From Pedobacter antarcticus (GTDB lineage: Bacteria > Bacteroidota > Bacteroidia > Sphingobacteriales > Sphingobacteriaceae): a stretch of 42,782 nucleotides of DNA. Position 1 is the first letter of the stretch. Each line of letters starts with the position of its first letter. The position numbers and the translations under genes are program-made. Location: contig NZ_FONS01000015.1 of the NCBI RefSeq assembly GCF_900112985.1, positions 1 to 42,782 of the forward strand. The letters run 5' to 3'. Under the pieces are notes generated by a model. That model was not told the origin of the DNA and ran no database searches. It saw only the letters and a program-made list of their open reading frames with translations. Of this stretch, positions 6,113-14,172 are shown piece by piece.

Positions 6113-7435
6113 ATGAAGTTCATTTTAAAAACTATTCCTCTGCTGTTCTGGATACTCTTTCAGGGTCTCTACTTACAGGCACAGGAGTCGCTCAGTCTAA
6201 AAGAAGCGTTAAATTACGCCGTTGAGCACAATGTCACTGCCCGGAAATCCAGACTGGATATCGATGGTGGAAGATATAAAACACAAGAAGTCAGATCACA
6301 GGCGCTTCCACAGATTACGGGTAATGCCTCATTGACTTATAATGCAATTATCGGTCAGCTAGTTGTTGGAGACCAATCTTTTCAGCTGGGAAGGAAATGG
6401 AATTCAAATGCAGGCGTTCAGTTAAGTCAGGAGCTGTTTAACCAAACAGTTTTCACCGGCTTAAAAGCGGCCAAAACCAGCGAGAGTTATTACCAGCTCA
6501 ACTCACAGTTAACTGAAGAGCAAGTAATTGAGCAGGTTGCCAACAATTACTACCAGGTATTAGTGAGCAGACAACAACTCAATGTAATTGATACCAACAT
6601 CAAGAATGTTAAGGTGATTGAAAAAATCATTTCAAATCAATACCAGAACGGATTAGCAAAAAAAATCGACGTAGACCGGATCAAAGTAAACCTTACTAAC
6701 CTGCAGACTCAGCGGGAACAGATAGTGAATGCTGTTGTTCAGTTAGAAAACCAATTAAAGTTTTCGATTGGTATGCCGGTAACCGAGAAGGTCAATCTGC
6801 CACAGGAACAACTAACGGACGTAACGGTCCTGCCAGTTCTAGCGGACAGTATCAGCCTTTCCGGGCGTACCGAGATTAGGTTATTAAATGTACAGCGTGA
6901 ATTATATGCCCTGCAAAAAAAGGCATATATCGCCGAATATTACCCTACACTGTCTCTTACAGGAAACATTTCCAAAACCGGACAGAGCGATAAGTTCGAT
7001 TTATTTAAAAAAGGCGGATCTGCCTTCTACTATGATGCTTCCGCTATAGGAGTAACATTAAGGATGCCGATTTTTAATGGTTTCGCGACAAGATCAAGAG
7101 TTCGCCAGGCAGAAGTAGATATTAGAAAGGCAGACGAAGACCTCTTCCAAACGAAAAATACACTCAACCTAGCCTATGAGAATGCAAAGATTCAGTTGAA
7201 AGATAATCTGAATACTATCCGCACTCAAAAAGAAAATGTTGTGCTGGCGCAGGAAATATACGAAAGCACGCAAAACAACTATAATAATGGCCTGGCAGCC
7301 CTGACCGATCTGCTGGACACCGAAAATGCGCTAACATCCGCACAAAACAGTTATACCCAGGCATTACTTAACTATAAAATTGCCGAAATCCAACTAATCA
7401 AATCAAACGGAAATATAAAATCACTATTAAAATGA
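6113..7435 (+). CDS. TolC-family outer-membrane efflux protein
   Basis: A 440-residue outer-membrane channel. Residues 1-23 form a signal peptide (KTIPLLFWILFQGLYLQAQ). The mature protein has the two repeated OEP domains of TolC, with long amphipathic helices (for example EQVANNYYQVLVSRQQLNVI and the C-terminal NNGLAALTDLLDTENALTSA) and strands between them. It would form the trimeric exit duct of the tripartite pump encoded by this operon. It overlaps the following adaptor gene by 4 bp (ATGA), indicating translational coupling. Length is typical for Bacteroidota TolC proteins. The exported substrate is unknown. Confidence 0.92.
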   Translation: MKFILKTIPLLFWILFQGLYLQAQESLSLKEALNYAVEHNVTARKSRLDIDGGRYKTQEVRSQALPQITGNASLTYNAIIGQLVVGDQSFQLGRKWNSNAGVQLSQELFNQTVFTGLKAAKTSESYYQLNSQLTEEQVIEQVANNYYQVLVSRQQLNVIDTNIKNVKVIEKIISNQYQNGLAKKIDVDRIKVNLTNLQTQREQIVNAVVQLENQLKFSIGMPVTEKVNLPQEQLTDVTVLPVLADSISLSGRTEIRLLNVQRELYALQKKAYIAEYYPTLSLTGNISKTGQSDKFDLFKKGGSAFYYDASAIGVTLRMPIFNGFATRSRVRQAEVDIRKADEDLFQTKNTLNLAYENAKIQLKDNLNTIRTQKENVVLAQEIYESTQNNYNNGLAALTDLLDTENALTSAQNSYTQALLNYKIAEIQLIKSNGNIKSLLK

Positions 7436-8496
7436 AAAGAGGAATTATAACTGTCATACTCATCATTGTTGTGCTGGGTGGAATTGCCTGGGTGTTAAAC
7501 AGCAACAAGAAGAAGAATGATGCACAAACCGCACTGGTGTCGGAAGGTAGTGGTGCAGTGAGTGTTCGTGTGGCTGAAGTGAAAAAAGAACCCGTTGATT
7601 TAGATTTCAGTTCGAATGGAACATTTGCGCCGAAACAAGAGCTTGATTTCCTTTCTGAAAATGCAGGGCGCGTCACACAAATATTCGTTAAAGAAGGTGA
7701 TAAAGTATCTAGAGGGCAGGTTTTAGCGCGTATCGATGCAGAAATCATTAATACAGATAAAGAAACCGCTCAGGCAGCTTTAGATAATGCAATTCGTGAT
7801 GAAGCAAGATATACAAGCTCTTTTGCAACAGGTGGTGTTACACAACAACAGCTTGACCAGGCGAAACTGGCAACAAGAAATGCGCGCCTGAGATTACAAG
7901 GTGCCGCGCGTCGTGTGAGTGATGCTAATATTAAATCGCCGATCAATGGCATCGTTAACAAAAAATATATTGAAGTCGGTGCTTTCGTGACCGCAATGGG
8001 TACGCAGTTGTTTGAACTGGTAGATGTGTCCAGACTTAAACTTAAGGTCAACGTAAATGAAAGCCAGGTTGCCAGCTTAAAAACAGGAGGTTCTGTAAAA
8101 ATCAAATCAAATGTATTTCCAGCAGACGATTTCACTGGTAAAATAACTTTCATTGCACCAAAAGCAGATGCTACACTTAATTTTCCGGTTGAAATAGAAG
8201 TGGAGAACAACCATGCTAATACGCTCAAAGCTGGTATGTATGGAACTGCAGTCTTCCAGTTTCCTGCTCAGGCTCCGGCAATTGTTATTCCAAGGGGATC
8301 ATTCGTTGGCAGTGTAAGCAGCAATGAGATCTTCGTAATGGAGAATGGCAAGACTGCCAGAATCCGCAAGGTCGTTGCCGGTCGTATCCTTGGAGACAGG
8401 GTTGAGATCATTGACGGTCTGAAAGAAGGTGAAACTGCGATCATCAGCGGACAGATCAACCTGGTTGATGGAAGTCCGGTTACTGCAATTAAATAA
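7432..8496 (+). CDS. RND efflux periplasmic adaptor (membrane-fusion protein, HlyD/AcrA type)
   Basis: This 354-residue protein has one N-terminal membrane anchor (residues 4-23, ITVILIIVVLGGIAWVL) and no lipobox. The lipoyl/barrel-sandwich halves are visible as GRVTQIFVKEGDKVSRGQVL and, after the helical hairpin (about residues 108-155), SPINGIVNKKYIEVGAFV. A beta-barrel and a membrane-proximal domain follow (PRGSFVGS, EGETAIISGQINLVDGSPV). It links the inner-membrane RND pump to the TolC-like channel. Its start codon overlaps the tolC stop, and 35 bp separate it from the pump gene. Confidence 0.92.
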   Translation: MKRGIITVILIIVVLGGIAWVLNSNKKKNDAQTALVSEGSGAVSVRVAEVKKEPVDLDFSSNGTFAPKQELDFLSENAGRVTQIFVKEGDKVSRGQVLARIDAEIINTDKETAQAALDNAIRDEARYTSSFATGGVTQQQLDQAKLATRNARLRLQGAARRVSDANIKSPINGIVNKKYIEVGAFVTAMGTQLFELVDVSRLKLKVNVNESQVASLKTGGSVKIKSNVFPADDFTGKITFIAPKADATLNFPVEIEVENNHANTLKAGMYGTAVFQFPAQAPAIVIPRGSFVGSVSSNEIFVMENGKTARIRKVVAGRILGDRVEIIDGLKEGETAIISGQINLVDGSPVTAIK

Positions 8497-8531
8497 TTAA
8501 GCTAAGCAACCTGCTAAAAAATATATAGCTA

Positions 8532-11500
8532 ATGAAAATAACAGAAATATCAATTAAAAGACCGTCACTGGTTATTGTGGTATTTACCGTGCTAACATTG
8601 ATGGGGCTTTTAAGCTACTTCTCTTTAAGTTACGAATTGCTGCCTAAGTTCTCGAATAATGTGGTTTCCATTTCCACTATTTATCCGGGTGCATCTCCTG
8701 CTGAGGTAGAGAATACGGTGACCAAGAAAATTGAGGACGCTGTCTCCTCCATGGAAAACATCAAAAAACTGAATGCTGTATCTTACGAAAGTCTGTCGGT
8801 AGTGACGATTACGCTAAATGATAAAGCTAATGTCGATCTCTCCCTGAACGAAGCACAGCGCAAAGTAAATTCAATTCTCGCAGATTTACCTACCGATGTA
8901 AAGACGCCCTCACTGAATAAATTCTCCCTGGACGATTTACCTGTAATTACCATGTCGGCATCTGCGAAGATGGATGATGCCTCTTTTTACGATCTGATCG
9001 ATAAAAGGATTGCACCCATTATATCCCGGGTAACAGGTGTAGCCCAGGTAAACTTGGTTGGTGGTCAGGAAAGAGAAATTGAAGTTGCATTAGATGCTGA
9101 TAAATTACAGGGTTACGGCCTGTCAGTACTTCAAGTACAACAGTCTATTTTAACCTCAAACCTGGACTTCCCTACCGGTAGTGTAAAAACACATAACCAG
9201 GATGTATTGATCCGTTTGTCAGGTAAATACAAGAATGTAGATGAATTAAGGAATCTTGTTCTTACTACTGGTAAAGACGGTGCGCAAATCAGACTTTCCG
9301 ATGTAGCAGACGTGCGTGATACACAAAAAGAAGTAGAGAAAATAGCACGTATCGACCGTAAAGGGGCAATTGCAATTCAGATTATCAAACAATCCGATGC
9401 GAATGCCGTGGAAGTAAGTAAGGGTGTTCATAAAGTCATTGAGACCTTACAGCAAGACTATAAAGCTAACGAACTGCATATTGTCATTGCGAATGACAGT
9501 TCCATTTTCACTTTAGAATCGGCCGATGCGGTTATCCATGATTTAATCCTGGCAATTATCCTTGTTGCCTTTGTAATGCTTTTCTTCCTGCACAGTTTGC
9601 GGAATGCCTTAATCGTCATGGTTTCGATCCCAGCTTCACTGATTGCTACATTTATAGGAATTGAAGTTTTGGGATATACCTTAAACCTGATGTCCCTTTT
9701 GGGCCTTTCACTGGTTGTAGGTATTCTGGTCGATGATGCGATTGTAGTACTGGAGAACATCTACCGCCACATGGAGATGGGTAAAAACAAAGTACGTGCA
9801 GCTTATGACGCAACAAGTGAAATCGGCTTTACCGTAGTTTCCATTACCCTGGTAATTGTGGTTGTATTCTTCCCAATTGCCATCAGTACCGGCCTGGTAT
9901 CCAATATCCTGAGACAATTCTGTGTCGTTGTTATTATTGCTACGCTCCTTTCTTTGATTACTTCCTTTACGATCGTACCACTGCTATCTTCCCGTTACGG
10001 TAAGTTAGAGAAGATCGAAGGCAAAAATATCTTTGGAAAATTCATCCTGTGGTTCGAAGCACAACTGCGTAAATTCACAATATGGATTACGAGTATCCTG
10101 AACTGGTCATTAGCCAATAAGGGTAAAACCATTATGATTGTATTGGTCCTTTTCTTCGGATCCTGCGGATTAATTCCGGCCGGATATGTAGGTACAGAAT
10201 TCTTCCCGAAAAGTGATAAAGGGGAATTCCTTGTTCAAATTGAGTTGCCGAAAGATGCTTCTATTGAACAGACTAACCTGATCACTCAGAAAGCAGAAGC
10301 GTTTTTGGTTAAGAAACCAGAAATCATACAATTGATTACTACTGTTGGTCAGTCCAGCGGTGACTTTGGTGGTACGCAGGCGACCGCATACAAATCAGAG
10401 ATTAACGTCAAACTTGTTGAGAGAAGCGAAAGGGCAGATAACTCCAGTATTTACGCAACTAAGGTCAGCCGTGAACTCGCCAAACATCTGGTCGGGGCAA
10501 AAGTAAAAACCGTACCAATCAGTATTTTAGGTATAGCGGAAAATGCACCTATTGATATGGTAGTAATGGGTTCCGATCTGGACAGCGCAATGAAATATGC
10601 CGAAGGTGCAATGGCAGTGCTGGCACAGATTAAAGGTTCTGCGGAGCTTAAACTTTCCGTAGAAGGTGGAAGTCCTGAGATCAACGTACAGGTAGACCGT
10701 GATAAAATGGCTGCTTTAGGTTTAACCCTTCAAACTGTAGGGGCAACCATGCAGACCGCATTCAGTGGAAACACCGATGGTAAGTTCCGTAAAGGAGAAT
10801 ACGAGTATGATATTAATATTCGTTACCAGACCTTCAACCGTAAAGATATTGATGACGTTAGCAACCTGATCTTTATTAATACCGCAGGCAAAGAAGTTAA
10901 ACTTTCACAGTTTGCAGATATCAAGGAAGGTTCCGGACCAAGTCAGCTGGAAAGACGTGATAAGAGTACATCTGTTTCCGTACGTGCACAATCCATTGGT
11001 AGACCAACAGGTACCATTGTTGCCGAGTTCCAGGAAAAATTGCTGGAACTGGAGAAATCCGGCAAACTCAAAAAACCAGTAGGTGTAAGTTATCTCTGGG
11101 CAGGTGATGCAGAGAATCAAGGAGAAGGTTTTGGAACTCTTGGTATTGCCCTGATGGCCTCTATTATCTTAGTTTACCTAATTATGGTTGCCTTGTATGA
11201 CAGCTTTGTGTATCCATTTGTCGTGATGTTCTCCATCCCATTGTCGGTGATCGGAGCGTTACTGGCGCTGGCATTAACAAATAATGCACTAAATATCTTC
11301 ACTATTCTAGGATTAATTATGTTAATCGGTCTGGTCGCGAAAAATGCGATTATCCTGGTCGATTTTACCAATCAGATGAAAGCAGAAGGCAAATCTACAC
11401 ATGAGGCACTCGTGCTGGCTAATCACGCCCGTTTAAGACCTATTCTAATGACCACTATTGCGATGGTTATCGGTATGGTTCCTATTGCGATGGCGGGTGG

Positions 11501-11723
11501 TGCAGGTGCAGAATGGAAAAATGGACTTGCCTGGGTAATTATTGGAGGTCTGTTGAGCTCACTCTTCCTGACATTGATCGTTGTACCGGTAATGTACCAG
11601 ATCTTTGACGGAATTCTGGACCGCTTCGGATTTAATAAAAAAGGGGTAACCATAGAAGAGCTGATGGTAGAACCATACGATCATAAAGACGTTAAAGAAT
11701 ACGATTTAGACCACCAACATTAA
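8532..11723 (+). CDS. RND-family efflux pump, inner-membrane permease (AcrB/HAE1 type)
   Basis: A full-length 1063-residue resistance-nodulation-division transporter with the usual duplicated plan: TM1 (about residues 11-32), a large periplasmic loop, TM2-6 (about 333-490), TM7 (about 535-560), a second periplasmic loop and TM8-12. The proton-relay acidic pair D401-D402 is present in TM4 (GILVDDAIVVLENI), and TM10 carries the expected Lys in GLVAKNAIILVDF. It exports drugs or other amphiphiles using the proton gradient. It is the last gene of the tetR2-tolC-mfp-rnd operon and is followed by a strong terminator. Substrate range cannot be read from sequence, but the motifs fit the hydrophobe/amphiphile class and not the heavy-metal CusA class. 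Confidence 0.94.
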   Translation: MKITEISIKRPSLVIVVFTVLTLMGLLSYFSLSYELLPKFSNNVVSISTIYPGASPAEVENTVTKKIEDAVSSMENIKKLNAVSYESLSVVTITLNDKANVDLSLNEAQRKVNSILADLPTDVKTPSLNKFSLDDLPVITMSASAKMDDASFYDLIDKRIAPIISRVTGVAQVNLVGGQEREIEVALDADKLQGYGLSVLQVQQSILTSNLDFPTGSVKTHNQDVLIRLSGKYKNVDELRNLVLTTGKDGAQIRLSDVADVRDTQKEVEKIARIDRKGAIAIQIIKQSDANAVEVSKGVHKVIETLQQDYKANELHIVIANDSSIFTLESADAVIHDLILAIILVAFVMLFFLHSLRNALIVMVSIPASLIATFIGIEVLGYTLNLMSLLGLSLVVGILVDDAIVVLENIYRHMEMGKNKVRAAYDATSEIGFTVVSITLVIVVVFFPIAISTGLVSNILRQFCVVVIIATLLSLITSFTIVPLLSSRYGKLEKIEGKNIFGKFILWFEAQLRKFTIWITSILNWSLANKGKTIMIVLVLFFGSCGLIPAGYVGTEFFPKSDKGEFLVQIELPKDASIEQTNLITQKAEAFLVKKPEIIQLITTVGQSSGDFGGTQATAYKSEINVKLVERSERADNSSIYATKVSRELAKHLVGAKVKTVPISILGIAENAPIDMVVMGSDLDSAMKYAEGAMAVLAQIKGSAELKLSVEGGSPEINVQVDRDKMAALGLTLQTVGATMQTAFSGNTDGKFRKGEYEYDINIRYQTFNRKDIDDVSNLIFINTAGKEVKLSQFADIKEGSGPSQLERRDKSTSVSVRAQSIGRPTGTIVAEFQEKLLELEKSGKLKKPVGVSYLWAGDAENQGEGFGTLGIALMASIILVYLIMVALYDSFVYPFVVMFSIPLSVIGALLALALTNNALNIFTILGLIMLIGLVAKNAIILVDFTNQMKAEGKSTHEALVLANHARLRPILMTTIAMVIGMVPIAMAGGAGAEWKNGLAWVIIGGLLSSLFLTLIVVPVMYQIFDGILDRFGFNKKGVTIEELMVEPYDHKDVKEYDLDHQH

Positions 11724-11738
11724 AAAATCAATAAGAAT

Positions 11739-11776
11739 AAACAAAAAAGGAATCCATCGTGGTTCCTTTTTTGTTA
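11739..11776 (+). terminator. Terminator of the RND efflux operon
   Basis: ACAAAAAAGGAATCC pairs with GGTTCCTTTTTTGT around a 5-nt loop (one bulge), ending in a T-run, 16 bp after the pump stop codon. Confidence 0.85.
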
Positions 11777-11821
11777 GCTGAACAGAAAATGTAAAACTGA
11801 AAGCTAACTGTTGAAAGCATT

Positions 11822-12664
11822 ATGAATATACTCCGTACAATCCTAATTCTGAGCCTGTTCTTCCCTACACTGCGGCTCAGTGCACAACAACATCCGCCGG
11901 TATTTGACGGCATGATATCAGACACTACCTATCTTAATATAGGAGACCTGGAAGTAAGTCTGGTACGTTACAGTTATAATGAACCGAATGTGAATTTTCT
12001 CGCGATCCATGATGATGAGGATACCGGAGTTAAAGCTGCCTTCCAATACATTAAAACCAATGGCGGAAGCATTATTGACACACAGTACGGATCAGTGCGA
12101 AATTTTAAATTTCTGTTGAAAGAGGAAGAGTTTCAGACCGATCCGAATGGTATATACACCAAAGAAGGCCGGCTGGCAGGCCTGGAAAAATATGGCGCTA
12201 TAACCGACGATGCATTGGAGGAACTCGAACACGCTTCCAAAACTATACTTAAAACCTATCTGCCAAAACATAAAGATTACATTATCACACTCCATAATAA
12301 TGCAGACGGCGGGTTCGGCATTCGCAGTTATCTGCCAGGATATGCACTCGAGAGTGCAGCAGATTCCGTGCACATCAATTTCCAGACCGATGAAGACGAC
12401 ATGATTCTGGTGACGGATCTTAAAGTATTCAATCTGCTAAAAAAAGAGAATGTAAATGTTATTCTGCAGGCAAAGACAGCGCCGGACGATGGATCACTGT
12501 CGGTTTATGCGATGCAGCATAAAATTCCTTACATCAATATAGAAGTCCAGCACGGTCATCTGGAAGAAAACCTTCGCTTAATTGAACTTGGGGTAAAAGC
12601 ACTCAAAGAAGCCTACCCTCAATTACCTATAAAAAAACCCCAGGCTGAAGCCTGGGGTTTTTAA
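11822..12664 (+). CDS. Secreted protein with M14-like His/Glu pattern, function unknown
   Basis: I do not recognise a named family. The 280-residue protein begins with a signal peptide (residues 1-22, ending LRLSAQ), so it is exported. It has H63-D-D-E66, then NGGSIIDTQYGSVRNFKF and a DPNGIYT motif, then H158 in TLHNNADGG and E241 in IPYINIEVQHGH. An HxxE pair, a later His and a later Glu is the zinc-ligand and catalytic order of M14 carboxypeptidases and the related aspartoacylase/desuccinylase group, so a zinc amidohydrolase or peptidase is plausible. The last ten codons form the stem of its own terminator. It is a single gene; an inverted repeat GTTAGCT/AGCTAAC lies upstream (11773-11808). 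Confidence 0.7.
   Translation: MNILRTILILSLFFPTLRLSAQQHPPVFDGMISDTTYLNIGDLEVSLVRYSYNEPNVNFLAIHDDEDTGVKAAFQYIKTNGGSIIDTQYGSVRNFKFLLKEEEFQTDPNGIYTKEGRLAGLEKYGAITDDALEELEHASKTILKTYLPKHKDYIITLHNNADGGFGIRSYLPGYALESAADSVHINFQTDEDDMILVTDLKVFNLLKKENVNVILQAKTAPDDGSLSVYAMQHKIPYINIEVQHGHLEENLRLIELGVKALKEAYPQLPIKKPQAEAWGF
12631..12663 (+). terminator. Terminator inside the 3' coding end of the gene at 11822
   Basis: AAAAACCCCAGGCT pairs with AGCCTGGGGTTTTT, a 14-bp stem with a 2-nt centre and a T-run. The same bases encode the final residues KKPQAEAWGF and the stop codon. Confidence 0.85.
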
Positions 12665-12670
12665 AAAGAT

Positions 12671-12702
12671 TTACCGGAGTACAAATGCACTCCGGTAATT
12701 TT
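12671..12702. terminator. Second, bidirectional terminator between the gene at 11822 and lpdA
   Basis: ACCGGAGT (12673-12680) pairs with ACTCCGGT (12689-12696). A T-run follows on the plus strand and T-rich sequence on the minus strand. It lies directly beyond the lpdA stop codon and ends that transcript, and backs up the plus-strand terminator. Confidence 0.8.
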
Positions 12703-14109
12703 TTACATATGAATTGCGCGATTAGCTGTTGCAGCCATAGCCGCCTCTTTAATAGCTTCTGTATAAGTTGGATGTGCATGACAGATTCTCGCAATATCTT
12801 CGGCAGACGCACGATATTCCATCGCAACAACAGCTTCAGCAATCATGTCTGCAGCACGCGGACCGATCATGTGAACACCTAAAATCTCATCCGTTGCTTC
12901 ATCAGCCAGTACTTTTACAAAACCATCAGTGTCCATACTTGCTTTCGCTCTTCCACTCGCTTTAAAAGGGAAAGAACCAGATTTATATTTTACTCCGTTT
13001 GTTTTCAACTGCTCTTCAGTATATCCCACTGAAGCAACCTCTGGCCAGGTATAAACAACTCCAGGAATCAGATTATAGTTAATATGTGGTTTTTGACCAG
13101 CAATAGTTTCCGCTACAAAAGTACCTTCATCCTCTGCCTTATGTGCCAGCATGGCGCCGGTAATTACATCACCAATAGCGTATACACCAGGTACAGCTGT
13201 TTCCAGATGAGCATTTACAGGAATTTTATTTCCACGTTCTTCCGTTTTAATACCGATGTTTTCCAGACCCAGACCTTCTGTATAAGCGGTACGTCCAACT
13301 GCAACAATACAGTAATCCGCTTCAACTGTTACGTCTTCGCCTTTAGAATTCTGTGCAGTAACCGTTACAGTTTTACCTTTTACAGATGCACCAGTAACCT
13401 TATGACCCATCAGGAACTCCATTCCTAAAGATTTCTTAAGTACACGCTGCAGCTCTTTGCCAAGGCCAGCATCCATAGTAGCAATAATTGAAGGCAGGAA
13501 CTCAATTACAGAAACCTTAGTTCCCAGACGGGCATAAACAGAACCTAATTCCAGTCCGATTACGCCACCACCAATAACAATCATTGATTTAGGTACTTCT
13601 TTAATATTTAAAGCTTCAGTAGAAGTAATAATTCTTTTTTTATCTACTGGCAGAAATGGTAAAGCAGTAGGTTTTGAACCGGAAGCAATAACGACATTCT
13701 TTCCGGTAATATTTTCAGATGAACCATCAGCCTTGGCGATCTTGATCGTATTTTTATCTACGAAAGAACCCACACCTTCAAAGCTGTCGATTTTATTTTT
13801 CTTGAACAGATACGTTATACCTGCAGTATTTTGAGCTACAACGTCATCTTTACGAGCGATCATTTGTGGCATATCCACTTTAAGATCTTTTAATTTAATT
13901 CCGTGTGTTTCGAAAGTATGCGCAGCATTATGAAAATGCTCAGAAGAATCCAGTAAGGCTTTTGAAGGAATACAGCCTACGTTCAGACAAGTACCACCAA
14001 AAGTTTTATACTTCTCGATTATAGCTGTTTTTAAGCCTAACTGCGCACATCTGATTGCGCTTACATACCCACCGGGACCAGAACCAATAATAATGACGTC
14101 GTATTGCAT
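12703..14109 (-). CDS. lpdA: Dihydrolipoyl dehydrogenase (E3 subunit)
   Basis: From the ATG at 14107-14109 (MQYDVIIIGSGPGGYVSA) the protein is 468 residues. It re-oxidises dihydrolipoyl groups of 2-oxo-acid dehydrogenase complexes, passing electrons through FAD to NAD+. The FAD site is GSGPGG (residues 9-14), the redox disulfide is C41/C46 in GGTCLNVGCIPSK, the NAD-binding Rossmann motif is IGGGVIGLELGS, and the C-terminal active-site His is in HAHPTYTEA. An upstream in-frame ATG (14145) would add 12 residues before the usual N-terminus and is rejected. The sucA/sucB genes about 8 kb away lack an E3 gene of their own, so this is the likely partner. A TAnnTTTG element lies at 14130-14137. Confidence 0.95.
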   Translation of the reverse strand: MQYDVIIIGSGPGGYVSAIRCAQLGLKTAIIEKYKTFGGTCLNVGCIPSKALLDSSEHFHNAAHTFETHGIKLKDLKVDMPQMIARKDDVVAQNTAGITYLFKKNKIDSFEGVGSFVDKNTIKIAKADGSSENITGKNVVIASGSKPTALPFLPVDKKRIITSTEALNIKEVPKSMIVIGGGVIGLELGSVYARLGTKVSVIEFLPSIIATMDAGLGKELQRVLKKSLGMEFLMGHKVTGASVKGKTVTVTAQNSKGEDVTVEADYCIVAVGRTAYTEGLGLENIGIKTEERGNKIPVNAHLETAVPGVYAIGDVITGAMLAHKAEDEGTFVAETIAGQKPHINYNLIPGVVYTWPEVASVGYTEEQLKTNGVKYKSGSFPFKASGRAKASMDTDGFVKVLADEATDEILGVHMIGPRAADMIAEAVVAMEYRASAEDIARICHAHPTYTEAIKEAAMAATANRAIHM

Positions 14110-14129
14110 AATGTTTGTTTTTTGTTGAG

Positions 14130-14137
14130 CAAAGTTA
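14130..14137 (-). promoter_or_regulatory. Candidate -7 promoter element of lpdA
   Basis: Minus strand TAACTTTG matches TAnnTTTG exactly and predicts a leader of about 17 nt. The -33 element is not clear. Confidence 0.4.
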
Positions 14138-14172
14138 ATAAACACTCCTGGAAAACCGTCATCTAAAGGTAC

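Noticed and set aside
7770..8228. 152-residue frame antisense to the adaptor gene
   Set aside because: Shadow frame; Ser/Thr/Leu-rich composition expected from the reverse of a coding sequence.
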